DNA of 61,393 bases from the NCBI RefSeq assembly GCF_001612985.1, contig NZ_BDBM01000045.1, positions 1 through 61,393 on the forward strand, read 5' to 3'. Position numbers and translations under genes: made by a program. Numbering within the stretch: the stretch's first letter is position 1; each line of letters starts with the position of its first letter. Of the stretch, positions 25,695 through 34,146 are shown piece by piece. Below the pieces are notes generated by a model, which saw nothing but the letters and a program-made list of their open reading frames with translations, did not search any database and was not told the origin of the DNA. This DNA is from Nocardia gamkensis NBRC 108242 (GTDB taxonomy: Bacteria; Actinomycetota; Actinomycetes; Mycobacteriales; Mycobacteriaceae).

Positions 25695-27092
25695 CTACTC
25701 CGGTTCCGCTGCGTCGACCCGGCCGGTCCGCACGGCCTCGACCAGTTCGGCATGGTCGGCCTCGGTGCGGTCGGCGTAGCGCACCGCGAACGCGGCCACC
25801 GCCTCGTCGAAGCGCTCGTCACCGTCCAGATAGCCCGACAGCAAGCGCGGATCCAGCGACCGGGAATGGGCCCTGGCCAGCAGTGCGCCCGCCAGCCGCC
25901 CGTAGTCGTCCAAATCGGTCGCGGGCAGCTCGGCAAGATCGATGCTGCCCTTCAGGTTGCGGAATTGCCGGACGATGAAAGGCAATTCGGCGCCGTCAGC
26001 GGCCGGGGCGAGCGAGGTCCAGCCGAGCAGGATGTCGGATTCGGATTGAACGAGCCGCGCCCCCTGCACGATTCGCTCTCCCTCGTGGCGTACGGCTTGG
26101 GACTGCAGGAACGGGGCGAGTGCCGCCGACGCGGCCTGCTTCACCTGTAGGACCAGCGCTTCGCCGTCGTTGCCGTGCAGCAGCGCGAGGTAGCTGTGCA
26201 AGCCGACGCTTCCGGTCCCGACGATCCGGAACGCGATGTCCGACACCGCGAATCGGGTCAGCAGGGTGCGCCGCGACTCGGGCAGGGTGTCGGCGTAGCG
26301 CTCCAGGCCGCCGATCACCGCCGCCGCGACGTGCTCGTCCACGGCGGTGAGGATCGGGGGATCGCTGAGGAAGCGGTGCTTGCGGATGCCGGTCTGGTGA
26401 TCCTCCAGGTGCTCGGTCCACTTCGCCACCACCTTGGCGCTGGTGTTCTTGCGTGCCTTCTTGGCCGCCTTCTTGAAGTCGTCGAGCAAGGCGTCGGCCT
26501 TGGCGCGGGTGATCACCGACTCGTCCGGAAGCGCGCACCAGGACGTCATGAACGGCATCGCGGCCAGCTCCTCCGCGGCCAGGCGGTAGGAACGGGCGGC
26601 GTCGCGCGCCGCGGTTCGGCACTCGTCCTCGTCGGCGCCCGCCTCGCGTCCGGCCAGCACCAAACTGGCCGCCAGCCGCTCCAGATCCCACTCCCACGGG
26701 CCGGGCACGGTCTCGTCGAAATCGTTGATGTCCATGATGATCTCACCGCGCGCGGTGCCGTAGAGGCCGAAGTTCGCCGCGTGCGCGTCACCGCACAACT
26801 GGGCGCTGAGCCCACTGTCCGGGCCACCCGCCAGATCGGCCGCCATCAGACCAGCCGCGCCCCGGTAGAAGGTGAACGGCGAAGCGATCATCCGCCCGAT
26901 CCGCAGCGGTATCAGGTGCGCCAGCCGGCCCGCGTTGCTCGCCTCGACGAAGTCGAGCACACCCGGCCGCCGCACGCTGGTCGCCTCCCGGTCCCGTGCG
27001 ATGACCGGAACCCGCTGACGCAGGGCGCGTCCGCGGGCGCGGACCTCCTCCGCGGGCACGTAGGAGCGCAGATCGATACCACTGTCCGACAC
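25695..27092 (-). CDS. DUF2252 domain protein
   Basis: The protein has 465 residues. It has the DUF2252 pattern, related to aminoglycoside-phosphotransferase/kinase folds: QLCGDAHAANFGLYGTARGEIIMDINDFDETVPGPWEWDLERLA carries the catalytic-loop-like D-x-H-x-x-N and the metal-binding DFDE. Near the C-terminus GSVGLHSYLALLHG and VLQVKQA (probable ATP-binding Lys) are conserved. The substrate is unknown. Start is GTG at 27092 with a weak ribosome-binding site. Its stop lies 117 bases before the NERD gene on the same strand. Confidence 0.85.
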   Translation of the reverse strand: MSDSGIDLRSYVPAEEVRARGRALRQRVPVIARDREATSVRRPGVLDFVEASNAGRLAHLIPLRIGRMIASPFTFYRGAAGLMAADLAGGPDSGLSAQLCGDAHAANFGLYGTARGEIIMDINDFDETVPGPWEWDLERLAASLVLAGREAGADEDECRTAARDAARSYRLAAEELAAMPFMTSWCALPDESVITRAKADALLDDFKKAAKKARKNTSAKVVAKWTEHLEDHQTGIRKHRFLSDPPILTAVDEHVAAAVIGGLERYADTLPESRRTLLTRFAVSDIAFRIVGTGSVGLHSYLALLHGNDGEALVLQVKQAASAALAPFLQSQAVRHEGERIVQGARLVQSESDILLGWTSLAPAADGAELPFIVRQFRNLKGSIDLAELPATDLDDYGRLAGALLARAHSRSLDPRLLSGYLDGDERFDEAVAAFAVRYADRTEADHAELVEAVRTGRVDAAEPE

Positions 27093-27142
27093 AACGGCTC
27101 ACGCTAGCCGGAACCGACCGTTCACGCTGCGTGGCCTCGCCC

Positions 27143-28150
27143 TCATCGCGCCGTGACGCCGGGCGGCGCAGGCTCGATCGGCAGCCGCAGCGCGCCCGGC
27201 GCCGCCGCGGGCACCGTGGGATGCGCCGGGGCCACCGCGGCGATGCGCCGGTAGGGCGAACCCAGTTCCGGCCTGGGGTCGGGATCGTCGCGATTGGGCC
27301 AGTACGCCATGGCGCGCTCCGCCTGCGCGGTGATCGTCAGCGACGGGTTCACGCCGAGATTGGCGGTCACCGCCGAACCGTCCGCCACATGCAGGCCGGG
27401 ATGGCCGTAGACCCGCTGATACGGGTCCACCACGCCGGTCCCCGGGCTGTCGCCGATCACGCATCCGCCGATGTAGTGGGCCGTGGCGGGGATGTCGAGC
27501 ACATCCATGATCAGCCCGTGGGTGTCGCCGTCGACCTTGGCGCCGAAGCGCCTGCCGATGTCGTGGGCCAGCGGGATCCAGGTCGGGTTCGGCTCGCCGG
27601 TGCCCTGCCTGGTCCGCAGCCGCCCGCGCTTGCGGAACGAGGTCAGCGAGTTGTCCAGCGACTGCATGATCAGCAGGATCACCGACTTCTCCGAGGCGTG
27701 CCGCGCGTCGAGACTGCGCAGGAACACCAGCGGATGCAGCACGATCGCCAGCAGGAACCGCAGGAAGCGGAACGCTCCACCGTCCACGCGGAACGCTCCA
27801 CCGTCCACGATGGGCACCGACATCGGGAACAGCGCGTTCTGGCCTTTGCCGTAGTGACACACCTCGACGTGGGTATCGGGCTCCGGGTGGATCGAGGAGG
27901 TGATCGCGATGCCCTCGGCGAAATCGCGGCGGGCGCGGCTGACCACGTTGAGGATGGCCTCGGAGTTGCTGCGGGTCAGTTCGCCCAGCCGGGGCGACAG
28001 GTGCGCCAGCACGCCGTCGTCGCGCATCTTGTGCAGCAGTTTCTGCGTGCCGAGCGCGGCGCCGGCGAACACGACCTGCTCGGCGGTGAAGGTTCTGCGC
28101 GGCTTGCGGATCCAGCGGTCGGAGCGCTGGGTCTCGCTCACCGGCCACAC
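27143..28150 (-). pseudogene. GMC oxidoreductase, N-terminally truncated (ChoD-like)
   Basis: The 335-residue frame begins TFTAEQVVFAGAALGTQKLLH, which is mid-protein in ChoD/cholesterol-oxidase-like GMC enzymes of about 575 residues. The C-terminal catalytic half is intact (HYIGGCVIGDSP, HPGLHVADGSAVTANLGVNPSLTITAQAERA), but the FAD-binding GxGxxG and about 240 residues are missing, with no match upstream. It cannot bind FAD normally and is called a pseudogene. A 21-base perfect tandem duplication at 27767-27808 adds an in-frame repeat of VDGGAFR. Confidence 0.85.
27767..27808. repeat. 21-base tandem duplication inside the GMC remnant
   Basis: Copies at 27767-27787 and 27788-27808 are identical. 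The duplication is in frame and doubles a seven-residue unit, VDGGAFR. It looks recent, as the copies have not diverged. Confidence 0.9.
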
Positions 28151-28288
28151 GATGAGAAATATTTCGAATCATTCTGTCACCGGCGCGCTGTGGCGGAAAC
28201 CATCCTCGCACGAGCCTGCCGCGGCAATATCCGGAAATTCGGCGCAGGGAGATGGCGAGGACCGGGGCCGGTGGGGTATGCACGGGTC

Positions 28289-28936
28289 GTGACAACCGAA
28301 TCGGGCACCGCCCAACCGGAGGAACGCGCCGAAGGCGGCGGCGTGCGGGGCGTCTTCGCCGATCGCGTCCTGACCGTGCCGAACGTGCTGAGCGTGCTGC
28401 GCCTGCTCGGCGTTCCGCTGTTCCTGTGGTTGCTGCTGATCGAGCGGGCCGATGGCTGGGCGTTCGCGCTCCTGATCGCCAGCGGCGTCACCGACTTCCT
28501 GGACGGCAAGCTCGCCCGGCTGCTCGATCAGTCCTCACGACTGGGGGCGCTGCTGGATCCGTTCGTCGACCGGCTCTATCTGGTCACCACGCTGGCGGCC
28601 TTCGTGATCCGCGGCCTGATGCCGTGGTGGGTGGCCGCGATCCTGGTCGGGCGCGACCTCGTGCTCACCGCGACGCTCTCGGTGTACAAACGCCGCGAAC
28701 TGCCCCCGCCGGAGGTGATCTACCTCGGTAAGGCGGCCACCTTCGCGCTGATGTCCGCGTTGCCCTGGCTGCTGGCGGGGGAGATGGACTGGGCCGCCGA
28801 CGGTTTCGCGCGGGCCTTCGGCGCCGCCTTGCTGATCTGGGGCACCGCGGTCTACGTCTGGACCGGCGTGCTCTATACCGGTAGAGCCATCGCGGTCGCA
28901 AGAGCGATACCGGCTGTGGGGCACCGCGCGGCGTAG
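28289..28936 (+). CDS. CDP-alcohol phosphatidyltransferase (PgsA2-like)
   Basis: The protein has 215 residues. The CDP-alcohol phosphotransferase motif DG-x2-AR-x8-G-x3-D-x3-D is complete in DGKLARLLDQSSRLGALLD and the following PFVD. About five membrane helices follow. The position immediately before gcvH-garA matches Rv1822 (PgsA2), which is thought to transfer a phosphatidyl group to glycerol phosphate or a similar alcohol. GTG 28289 is chosen because residues before it are arginine-rich and non-conserved; no clear ribosome-binding site is seen. Confidence 0.88.
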   Translation: MTTESGTAQPEERAEGGGVRGVFADRVLTVPNVLSVLRLLGVPLFLWLLLIERADGWAFALLIASGVTDFLDGKLARLLDQSSRLGALLDPFVDRLYLVTTLAAFVIRGLMPWWVAAILVGRDLVLTATLSVYKRRELPPPEVIYLGKAATFALMSALPWLLAGEMDWAADGFARAFGAALLIWGTAVYVWTGVLYTGRAIAVARAIPAVGHRAA

Positions 28937-28978
28937 CCGATAGAGTTTGCGTGCAACGTTCAAACGAAAGGACGGCCT

Positions 28979-29377
28979 GTGACCCAGACCCCCGACGATC
29001 TGCGCTACACCGAGGAGCACGAGTGGGTACGCCGGATCGCACCGACCCGGGTGCGGGTGGGCATCACCGACTACGCCCAGTCTCAACTCGGTGACGTTGT
29101 GTTCGTGCAGCTGCCCGAGGCGGACGCGGACGTGGCCGCCGCGGACAGCATCGCGGAGGTCGAGTCGACCAAGAGCGTGTCCGACATCTACGCGCCGCTG
29201 AGCGCGAAAGTGGTTGCGGTCAACGACTTGCTGAACTCGGAGCCGGAGACGTTGAACACCGATCCCTACGGTGACGGATGGCTGTTCGAGTTGGAGGTGG
29301 GTGATGCGGCGAGTCTCGACGCGACACTCGGTGAACTGCTGGATGCCGCAGGTTATCAAGGAGTTATCGGGGGCTGA
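28979..29377 (+). CDS. gcvH: Glycine cleavage system H protein
   Basis: The protein has 132 residues, the standard length. Lys65 in EVESTKSVSDIYAPLS is the lipoylation site. TEEHEWVR opens the barrel and NTDPYGDGWLFELE closes it. It carries the aminomethyl intermediate between P, T and L proteins. GAAAGGA precedes the GTG start. P protein is encoded downstream at 34147 under a separate riboswitch, while T and L proteins are outside the window. GarA follows, as in mycobacteria. Confidence 0.97.
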   Translation: MTQTPDDLRYTEEHEWVRRIAPTRVRVGITDYAQSQLGDVVFVQLPEADADVAAADSIAEVESTKSVSDIYAPLSAKVVAVNDLLNSEPETLNTDPYGDGWLFELEVGDAASLDATLGELLDAAGYQGVIGG

Positions 29378-29545
29378 AGCAGCCTTCCCAGTTCTACCTG
29401 CACGGGTGCGGCCCGGCAGGGTACGGTCAATGCCAACAGATGCACCCGGCGGTTGTGCCGGGAATCTAGGGACTCGACGGCAGGTCGTGATGCCAGAGGT
29501 ATCACCTGCTTGCATGGATAATCAGGTTCGAGGAGGAGAGAAACG

Positions 29546-30031
29546 GTGAGCGAGAACAAAGACCCGGGTTACGGGGAGACCGCGGCCGAGACGACGTCGG
29601 TCTTCCGCGCGGATTTCCTGAACGAGGTCGACGCGTCGCGCTCCGGAGAGCCGACCGGCGAGCAGCCGGTCCAAGGGGTCGAGGGTCTGCCCGTTGGCGC
29701 GGCCCTCCTGGTCGTCAAGCGCGGCCCGAACGCGGGCTCGCGGTTCCTGCTGGATCAGCCGACCACGTCGGCGGGGCGCCACCCCGACAGTGACATCTTT
29801 CTCGACGACGTCACCGTCAGCCGTCGGCACGCCGAGTTCCGTCAGGACGACGATTCGTTCCAGGTCGTCGATGTGGGCAGCCTCAACGGTACGTACGTGA
29901 ACCGGGAGCCGGTGGACTCCTCGGAACTGCAGAACGGTGACGAGGTGCAGATCGGCAAGTTCCGGCTGGTGTTCCTCACCGGACCGCGCGCCCAGGTGTC
30001 GGACTCGTCGGCGGGCGCGGGGAGTCTATGA
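29546..30031 (+). CDS. garA: GarA, FHA-domain regulator of glutamate metabolism
   Basis: The protein has 161 residues. The N-terminal tail carries ETTSVF with Thr16/Thr17, the site phosphorylated by PknB/PknG in GarA/OdhI. The FHA domain (about 60-145) shows the signature SAGRHPDSDIFLDDVTVSRRHAEF and SLNGTYVNREPV. Unphosphorylated GarA inhibits 2-oxoglutarate dehydrogenase and regulates glutamate dehydrogenase. A strong GAGGAGGAGAG site precedes the GTG start. Confidence 0.97.
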   Translation: MSENKDPGYGETAAETTSVFRADFLNEVDASRSGEPTGEQPVQGVEGLPVGAALLVVKRGPNAGSRFLLDQPTTSAGRHPDSDIFLDDVTVSRRHAEFRQDDDSFQVVDVGSLNGTYVNREPVDSSELQNGDEVQIGKFRLVFLTGPRAQVSDSSAGAGSL

Positions 30032-30091
30032 CGGCGTCGGCGCCGGGTCGCGCACTCATGAAAGGCTCGGAGTCATGAAGGACCCGGCGCT

Positions 30092-30928
30092 GTGACCGGT
30101 GCGGCGCAGTGGGCACGCGGAGGAATGTCGATCGGCTCCGTGCTCGACCTGCTGCGTCCCGACTTTCCCGATGTCACCATTTCCAAGATCCGCTTCCTGG
30201 AAGCGGAGGGCCTGATCCGGCCGGAGCGGACGCCCTCGGGCTACCGCAGGTTCTCCGTGGCGGATGTGGAACGGCTCCGGTTCGTGCTGACCGCGCAACG
30301 CGATCAGTACCTGCCGTTGAAGGTGATCAAGGAACAGCTCGAGGCAATCGACAGCGGTGCGGCGACGCTCGGTGTGCGGGAAGCCCGCGCCCGAGCGCAC
30401 TCCGTCCGCACCGGGACGCCGGAGCCCGCACACGCCGCGGCGGACGCCGATCAGGCCGCGCCGGGCTCCGAACGTGAGGTGCGCCCGGTGGCCGCGCCTC
30501 GGCGGCTGGGTGTGGTGCCGAGCGAGGTCTCCCCGGATGATCTGCGGTTCGATCACGAAATCCGGGTCACCCGGGCGGATCTGCTCGACCAGGCCGGAAT
30601 CGAGGAGCGGTTTCTCAACGACCTCATCCGGGCCAACCTGATCACGCCCGGCCCGGCGGGGTACTTCGACGCGGACGCGGTCACGCTGGCCAAGACGGCC
30701 CGGGCGATGGCCGAATTCGGTTTGGAGGCACGGCATCTTCGTGCGTTCAAGCTCGCCGCCGACCGGGAGGCCGCGCTCGTGGCACAGATCGTCGCCCCTA
30801 TCGCGAAGAGCCGGGACGCCGGGGCACGCGCCCGTGCGGAAGAGACGGTGCGGGAACTGGCCGCGCTGTCGCTGACCCTGCACACGTGTCTGGTGAAGTC
30901 CTCGGTCCGGGGCTCGCTCGGGGGCTGA
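30092..30928 (+). CDS. ftsR: MerR-family regulator FtsR
   Basis: The protein has 278 residues. A MerR winged HTH covers about residues 12-85 (MSIGSVLDLLRPDFPDVTISKIRFLEAEGL, then RTPSGYRRFS). A long linker of about 60 residues leads to a C-terminal conserved domain (VTRADLLDQAGIEERFLNDL). It is the orthologue position of Rv1828 and Corynebacterium FtsR, which activates ftsZ. The GTG start at 30092 directly follows GGACCCGGCGCT. Co-transcription with garA is likely (60-base gap). Confidence 0.9.
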   Translation: MTGAAQWARGGMSIGSVLDLLRPDFPDVTISKIRFLEAEGLIRPERTPSGYRRFSVADVERLRFVLTAQRDQYLPLKVIKEQLEAIDSGAATLGVREARARAHSVRTGTPEPAHAAADADQAAPGSEREVRPVAAPRRLGVVPSEVSPDDLRFDHEIRVTRADLLDQAGIEERFLNDLIRANLITPGPAGYFDADAVTLAKTARAMAEFGLEARHLRAFKLAADREAALVAQIVAPIAKSRDAGARARAEETVRELAALSLTLHTCLVKSSVRGSLGG

Positions 30929-31088
30929 CCCCCGGGCGTGCCCCGGGTCCGTAGGTTTCGGCGATCCAACACGGTGATTTCGGCTGTGCAGACGGATCGC
31001 TGGACCGGTGCGGGTTCGCCTAGACTCGTGGTACGGCGAGCTCTGCAGCGGTCATGCCGGGCCGGCGGCGAGTATGGGAGGCAGTGCG

Positions 31089-31562
31089 ATGAGCGAAATG
31101 CGCGTGATCGGCATCCGTGTCGAGCAGCCACAGAACCAGCCCGTGCTGTTGCTCCGCGAAGTGGCGGGCGATCGGTATCTGCCGATCTGGATCGGGCAAG
31201 CCGAGGCGACGGCGATCGTGCTCGAGCAGGAGGGGGTGACTCCGATCCGTCCGCTGACGCACGACCTGATCAAGATCCTGATCACCGAGCTGGGGCACAC
31301 CCTCAAGGAGGTGCGCATCGTGGATCTGCAGGAGGGCACGTTCTACGCCGACCTGGTCTTCGAGAACGATCTGCGGATTTCGGCGCGGCCGTCGGATTCG
31401 GTTGCGATCGCCTTGCGGGTGGGTTGCCCGATCCATGCCGAGGAGTCGGTTCTCGAGGAAGCCGGCCTGGTGATGCCGGACGAGCGCGAGGACGAGGTGG
31501 AGAAGTTCAAGGAGTTTCTGGAGTCGGTGTCCCCCGACGACTTCAAGGCGACCGATAGCTGA
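31089..31562 (+). CDS. Bifunctional nuclease family protein (Rv1829-like)
   Basis: The protein has 157 residues with the BFN domain (PF02577): LPIWIGQAEATAIVLEQEG, PLTHDLIKILITELG and ARPSDSVAIALRVGCPI are the typical blocks, followed by an acidic C-terminal tail. Plant homologues have DNase/RNase activity; the actinobacterial role is not established. GGGAGG lies before the ATG. The order MerR-BFN-MerR is conserved in mycobacteria. Confidence 0.93.
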   Translation: MSEMRVIGIRVEQPQNQPVLLLREVAGDRYLPIWIGQAEATAIVLEQEGVTPIRPLTHDLIKILITELGHTLKEVRIVDLQEGTFYADLVFENDLRISARPSDSVAIALRVGCPIHAEESVLEEAGLVMPDEREDEVEKFKEFLESVSPDDFKATDS

Positions 31563-31749
31563 AGTAGAGGTCGAGACTTTTTCCGCGCGTCGCGTTTGGC
31601 TCGATGACGCCGCTCCCTGGACAATCGTGGGGAGTAATCTCGACAGTTGGGCCACGACCGTTTCGGCCGAATCCGCACCGATTCGGTCGGTGACGGAGCC
31701 GGGTCATTGATGAGGCTGGGAATGCGTCGGCGAAGCAAGGGAGTGGTCA

Positions 31750-32307
31750 GTGGCAGAGCAATCGCAGGATGTGGTACAGCCAGGCCTGTTCCCCGACGAT
31801 TCGGTACCTGACGATCTGGTCGGTTATCGCGTTCCCAGTGCGTGCCAGGTGGCCGGAATCACCTATCGGCAGCTCGACTACTGGGCGCGCACCGGTCTGG
31901 TGGTGCCGTCCATCCGGAGTGCGGCGGGCTCGGGGAGCCAGCGGTTGTACTCGTTCAAGGACATCCTCGTCCTGAAGATCGTCAAGCGGCTGCTCGACGC
32001 GGGCATCTCGCTGCAGAACATCCGGATAGCCGTCGACCATCTGCGCAGCCGCGGCGTGCAGGACCTGGCGGGGATCACCCTCTTCTCCGACGGCACCTCG
32101 GTCTACGAGTGCACCTCGGCCGAGGAGGTGGTGGATTTACTGCAGGGTGGGCAGGGGGTCTTCGGGATCGCCGTCAGCGGCGCCATGCGGGAGCTCACCG
32201 GCGCCATCGCCAATTTCCCGGCGGAGCGCGCGGCGGCGATCACCGAGCGTCCGGAGGACGAGCTGTCATTCCGTCGGAAGGCGCGGACGAACCGCAAGAC
32301 GGGCTAG
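31750..32307 (+). CDS. MerR family regulator (Rv1830-like)
   Basis: The protein has 185 residues. It opens with an acidic tail, then VPSACQVAGITYRQLDYWARTGLVVPS, a MerR HTH, followed by QRLYSFKDILVLKIVKRLLDAGISLQNIRIAVDHL. The C-terminal half (GITLFSDGTSVYECTSAEEVVDLLQGGQGVFGIAV) is characteristic of the Rv1830 orthologues, which influence growth and resistance in mycobacteria. GTG start with AAGGGAG upstream. Confidence 0.92.
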   Translation: MAEQSQDVVQPGLFPDDSVPDDLVGYRVPSACQVAGITYRQLDYWARTGLVVPSIRSAAGSGSQRLYSFKDILVLKIVKRLLDAGISLQNIRIAVDHLRSRGVQDLAGITLFSDGTSVYECTSAEEVVDLLQGGQGVFGIAVSGAMRELTGAIANFPAERAAAITERPEDELSFRRKARTNRKTG

Positions 32308-32347
32308 AATTCGCCAGGTCAGCGCGGAAACGCAGGAACAACGCTTT

Positions 32348-32382
32348 CACGGCCGGGTAAGGCGTGCAGCCTCCCGGCCGTG
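32348..32382 (+). terminator. Hairpin after the Rv1830-like gene
   Basis: CACGGCCGGG (32348-32357) pairs with CCCGGCCGTG (32373-32382). An inner AGGC/GCCT stem with loop GTGCA extends it. It lies 41 bases downstream of the MerR gene and probably ends the ftsR-BFN-MerR transcript before the peptidase gene. Confidence 0.75.
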
Positions 32383-32442
32383 TTGGTGACACGCCGTCGG
32401 CGGCGGGAGAAGGGGCCGGGGCGGCAGCGAGAGGGGGGCGCC

Positions 32443-33795
32443 GTGCGTGCACGGGACATCACCGGGCTCGTCGGGCCGATCGGCCGGATCGAGGCGTTTC
32501 CGACCGTCGATGAACTCGACGAGTTCGCCGACACGCTCGCCGCGGATCACCCGGATCGGATCTCGATCACCGAACTGGGACGCTCCCGCGGCGGTGATCC
32601 GATACGCGAGGTGACGGTCGGATCGGGCGATCGGCACATCCTGGTGTTCGGCAACCCGCACCCGAACGAGCCCATCGGCATGGCCACGATTCGCCACCTG
32701 CTCGGCCGGATGGCCGCGGACGAGGCGGTGACCGTCGGCGCCACCTGGCACTTCCTGCTGTGCGTCGACCCGGACGGGACGCGGTTGAACGAAGGGTGGT
32801 TCGCCGGGCCGCACACCAGGACCGGCGTCGCGCGCGGCTTCTACCGGCCGCCCGCGGCCGAGCAACCCGAATGGTGCTTCCCGGCCGAGTGGCGCGGCAG
32901 ACGCGTCGGGGTGCCGCTCCCGGAGACGAAGGCGATGATGTCGCTGATCGACCGCACCCGGCCCGCGCTGATCGCCTCTTTGCACAACGCGGAATTCGGC
33001 GGCGGGTTCTTCTATACCTCCGGTGGTGACCCCGAGTACTGGTCGGCGCTGACCGCTCTGCTGGCCGCCGCCGAAGTGCCGATCTACCAGGGCGAACCCG
33101 ACGCGCCGGGAGCGCGCACGCTGGCGCCCGGCGTCTTCGAACTGCCGCCGTTCGGGGCGATGGCCGATCTGCTCGCGGCACAGGGCCTGGACTCGGTCGC
33201 CGCGCTGGGCGGGGGAGGCTGCCGGGACTACGCGGCGCGCTACGGCACGGCGATCCTGGTCTGCGAATTGCCGCTCTGGGTCGACCCGCGCATCGGCGAC
33301 GGCTCGGCGGGCGACCGCGTGCTGGGTGACCTGCTCGATGCCACCGCCGCCGACTATCGGGCCATGGCCGAGGCCGCCGCCGAGGTGCTGGCCCGCCTCG
33401 ACGGCCGGTTGAGCGGCCGCAGCCCGTTCGAGCGGTCGGTGCGCGCGCTGGTCGCCGGATTGCCCGGGCTGGCGGTGAGCAGACAGGCTGTGCCGGAACG
33501 GAACCGGATCGCGACCAGGGGCGAGATCTTCGTCGAGCGGTACGACTGGACCGCGATGCTGCGCCTGCGGCTGGGCGGTATGTTGCTGCGCCTGCTGGAG
33601 GAGGAATACGCCCGCGATGCCGCGCCGGTGCTGGCCGTCGAGCGCGACCGGTTCGCCGCGGTGTTCCAGCAGTGGTGCGCCGACGTGGAGCAGAACGCGC
33701 CGGGCGCCGCGGTGCCGCTGAATCGCCTGGTGGGCATCCAGGCAGAGTCGATCCTGCTTGCCGCGATGAGGGTGCGCGTGGGTCTTGCCGTCTGA
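32443..33795 (+). CDS. M14-family zinc carboxypeptidase
   Basis: The protein has 450 residues. Zinc ligands are visible as His73 and Glu76 in HPNEPIG and His181 in SLHNAEF. A probable catalytic Glu275 is in CELPLW. These match M14 peptidases, which remove C-terminal residues or act on peptidoglycan-type peptides. No signal peptide is seen, so it is probably cytoplasmic. GTG 32443 is preceded by a GAGAGGGG site. It lies between the MerR gene and gcvP, where M. tuberculosis has Rv1831. Confidence 0.85.
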   Translation: MRARDITGLVGPIGRIEAFPTVDELDEFADTLAADHPDRISITELGRSRGGDPIREVTVGSGDRHILVFGNPHPNEPIGMATIRHLLGRMAADEAVTVGATWHFLLCVDPDGTRLNEGWFAGPHTRTGVARGFYRPPAAEQPEWCFPAEWRGRRVGVPLPETKAMMSLIDRTRPALIASLHNAEFGGGFFYTSGGDPEYWSALTALLAAAEVPIYQGEPDAPGARTLAPGVFELPPFGAMADLLAAQGLDSVAALGGGGCRDYAARYGTAILVCELPLWVDPRIGDGSAGDRVLGDLLDATAADYRAMAEAAAEVLARLDGRLSGRSPFERSVRALVAGLPGLAVSRQAVPERNRIATRGEIFVERYDWTAMLRLRLGGMLLRLLEEEYARDAAPVLAVERDRFAAVFQQWCADVEQNAPGAAVPLNRLVGIQAESILLAAMRVRVGLAV

Positions 33796-33894
33796 CGGTC
33801 GCTCCCGTTCGAGTGACCAGAACGACACGGTTCGCGCGGGGTCCCGGGGCGCGCTCCGGCGTGGCGTCGGCATAAACTGACCGTGCGTCGCCGC

Positions 33895-34098
33895 CGTGCG
33901 GGAGAGTCTCGGTCTCGAAAAGAGTCCGAGCGCCGAAGGAGCAGCACCTCCCCGTCAATCTCTCAGGCAAAAAGGACCGTGCGGGCTTCGGCGCCTCTGG
34001 AAAGCGGTGGCTTCGAGCCGCCCGCCCATGGGGAAAGGGTCTCGGCCACCGGTCGCGGCACCCGAATCTCTCAGGCGCCACGACAGAGGGGGAGGGCC
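33895..34098 (+). promoter_or_regulatory. Tandem glycine riboswitch upstream of gcvP
   Basis: Two glycine aptamers are arranged in series. Each has the conserved core: aptamer 1 shows GGGAGAG, GCCGAAGGAGCA and TCTCTCAGGCAAAAAGGAC (to about 34000); aptamer 2 shows GGGGAAAGGGTCTC, GAATCTCTCAGGCGCCACGA and CAGAGGGGGAGG. A short linker joins them. Glycine binding would switch expression of gcvP, whose GTG lies 49 bases beyond. The gap 33796-33894 holds the putative promoter. Confidence 0.93.
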
Positions 34099-34146
34099 GG
34101 TACCCGTCGACCGCGTGGTCGACCCCGCCCGACCTTGGGAGCTGTT

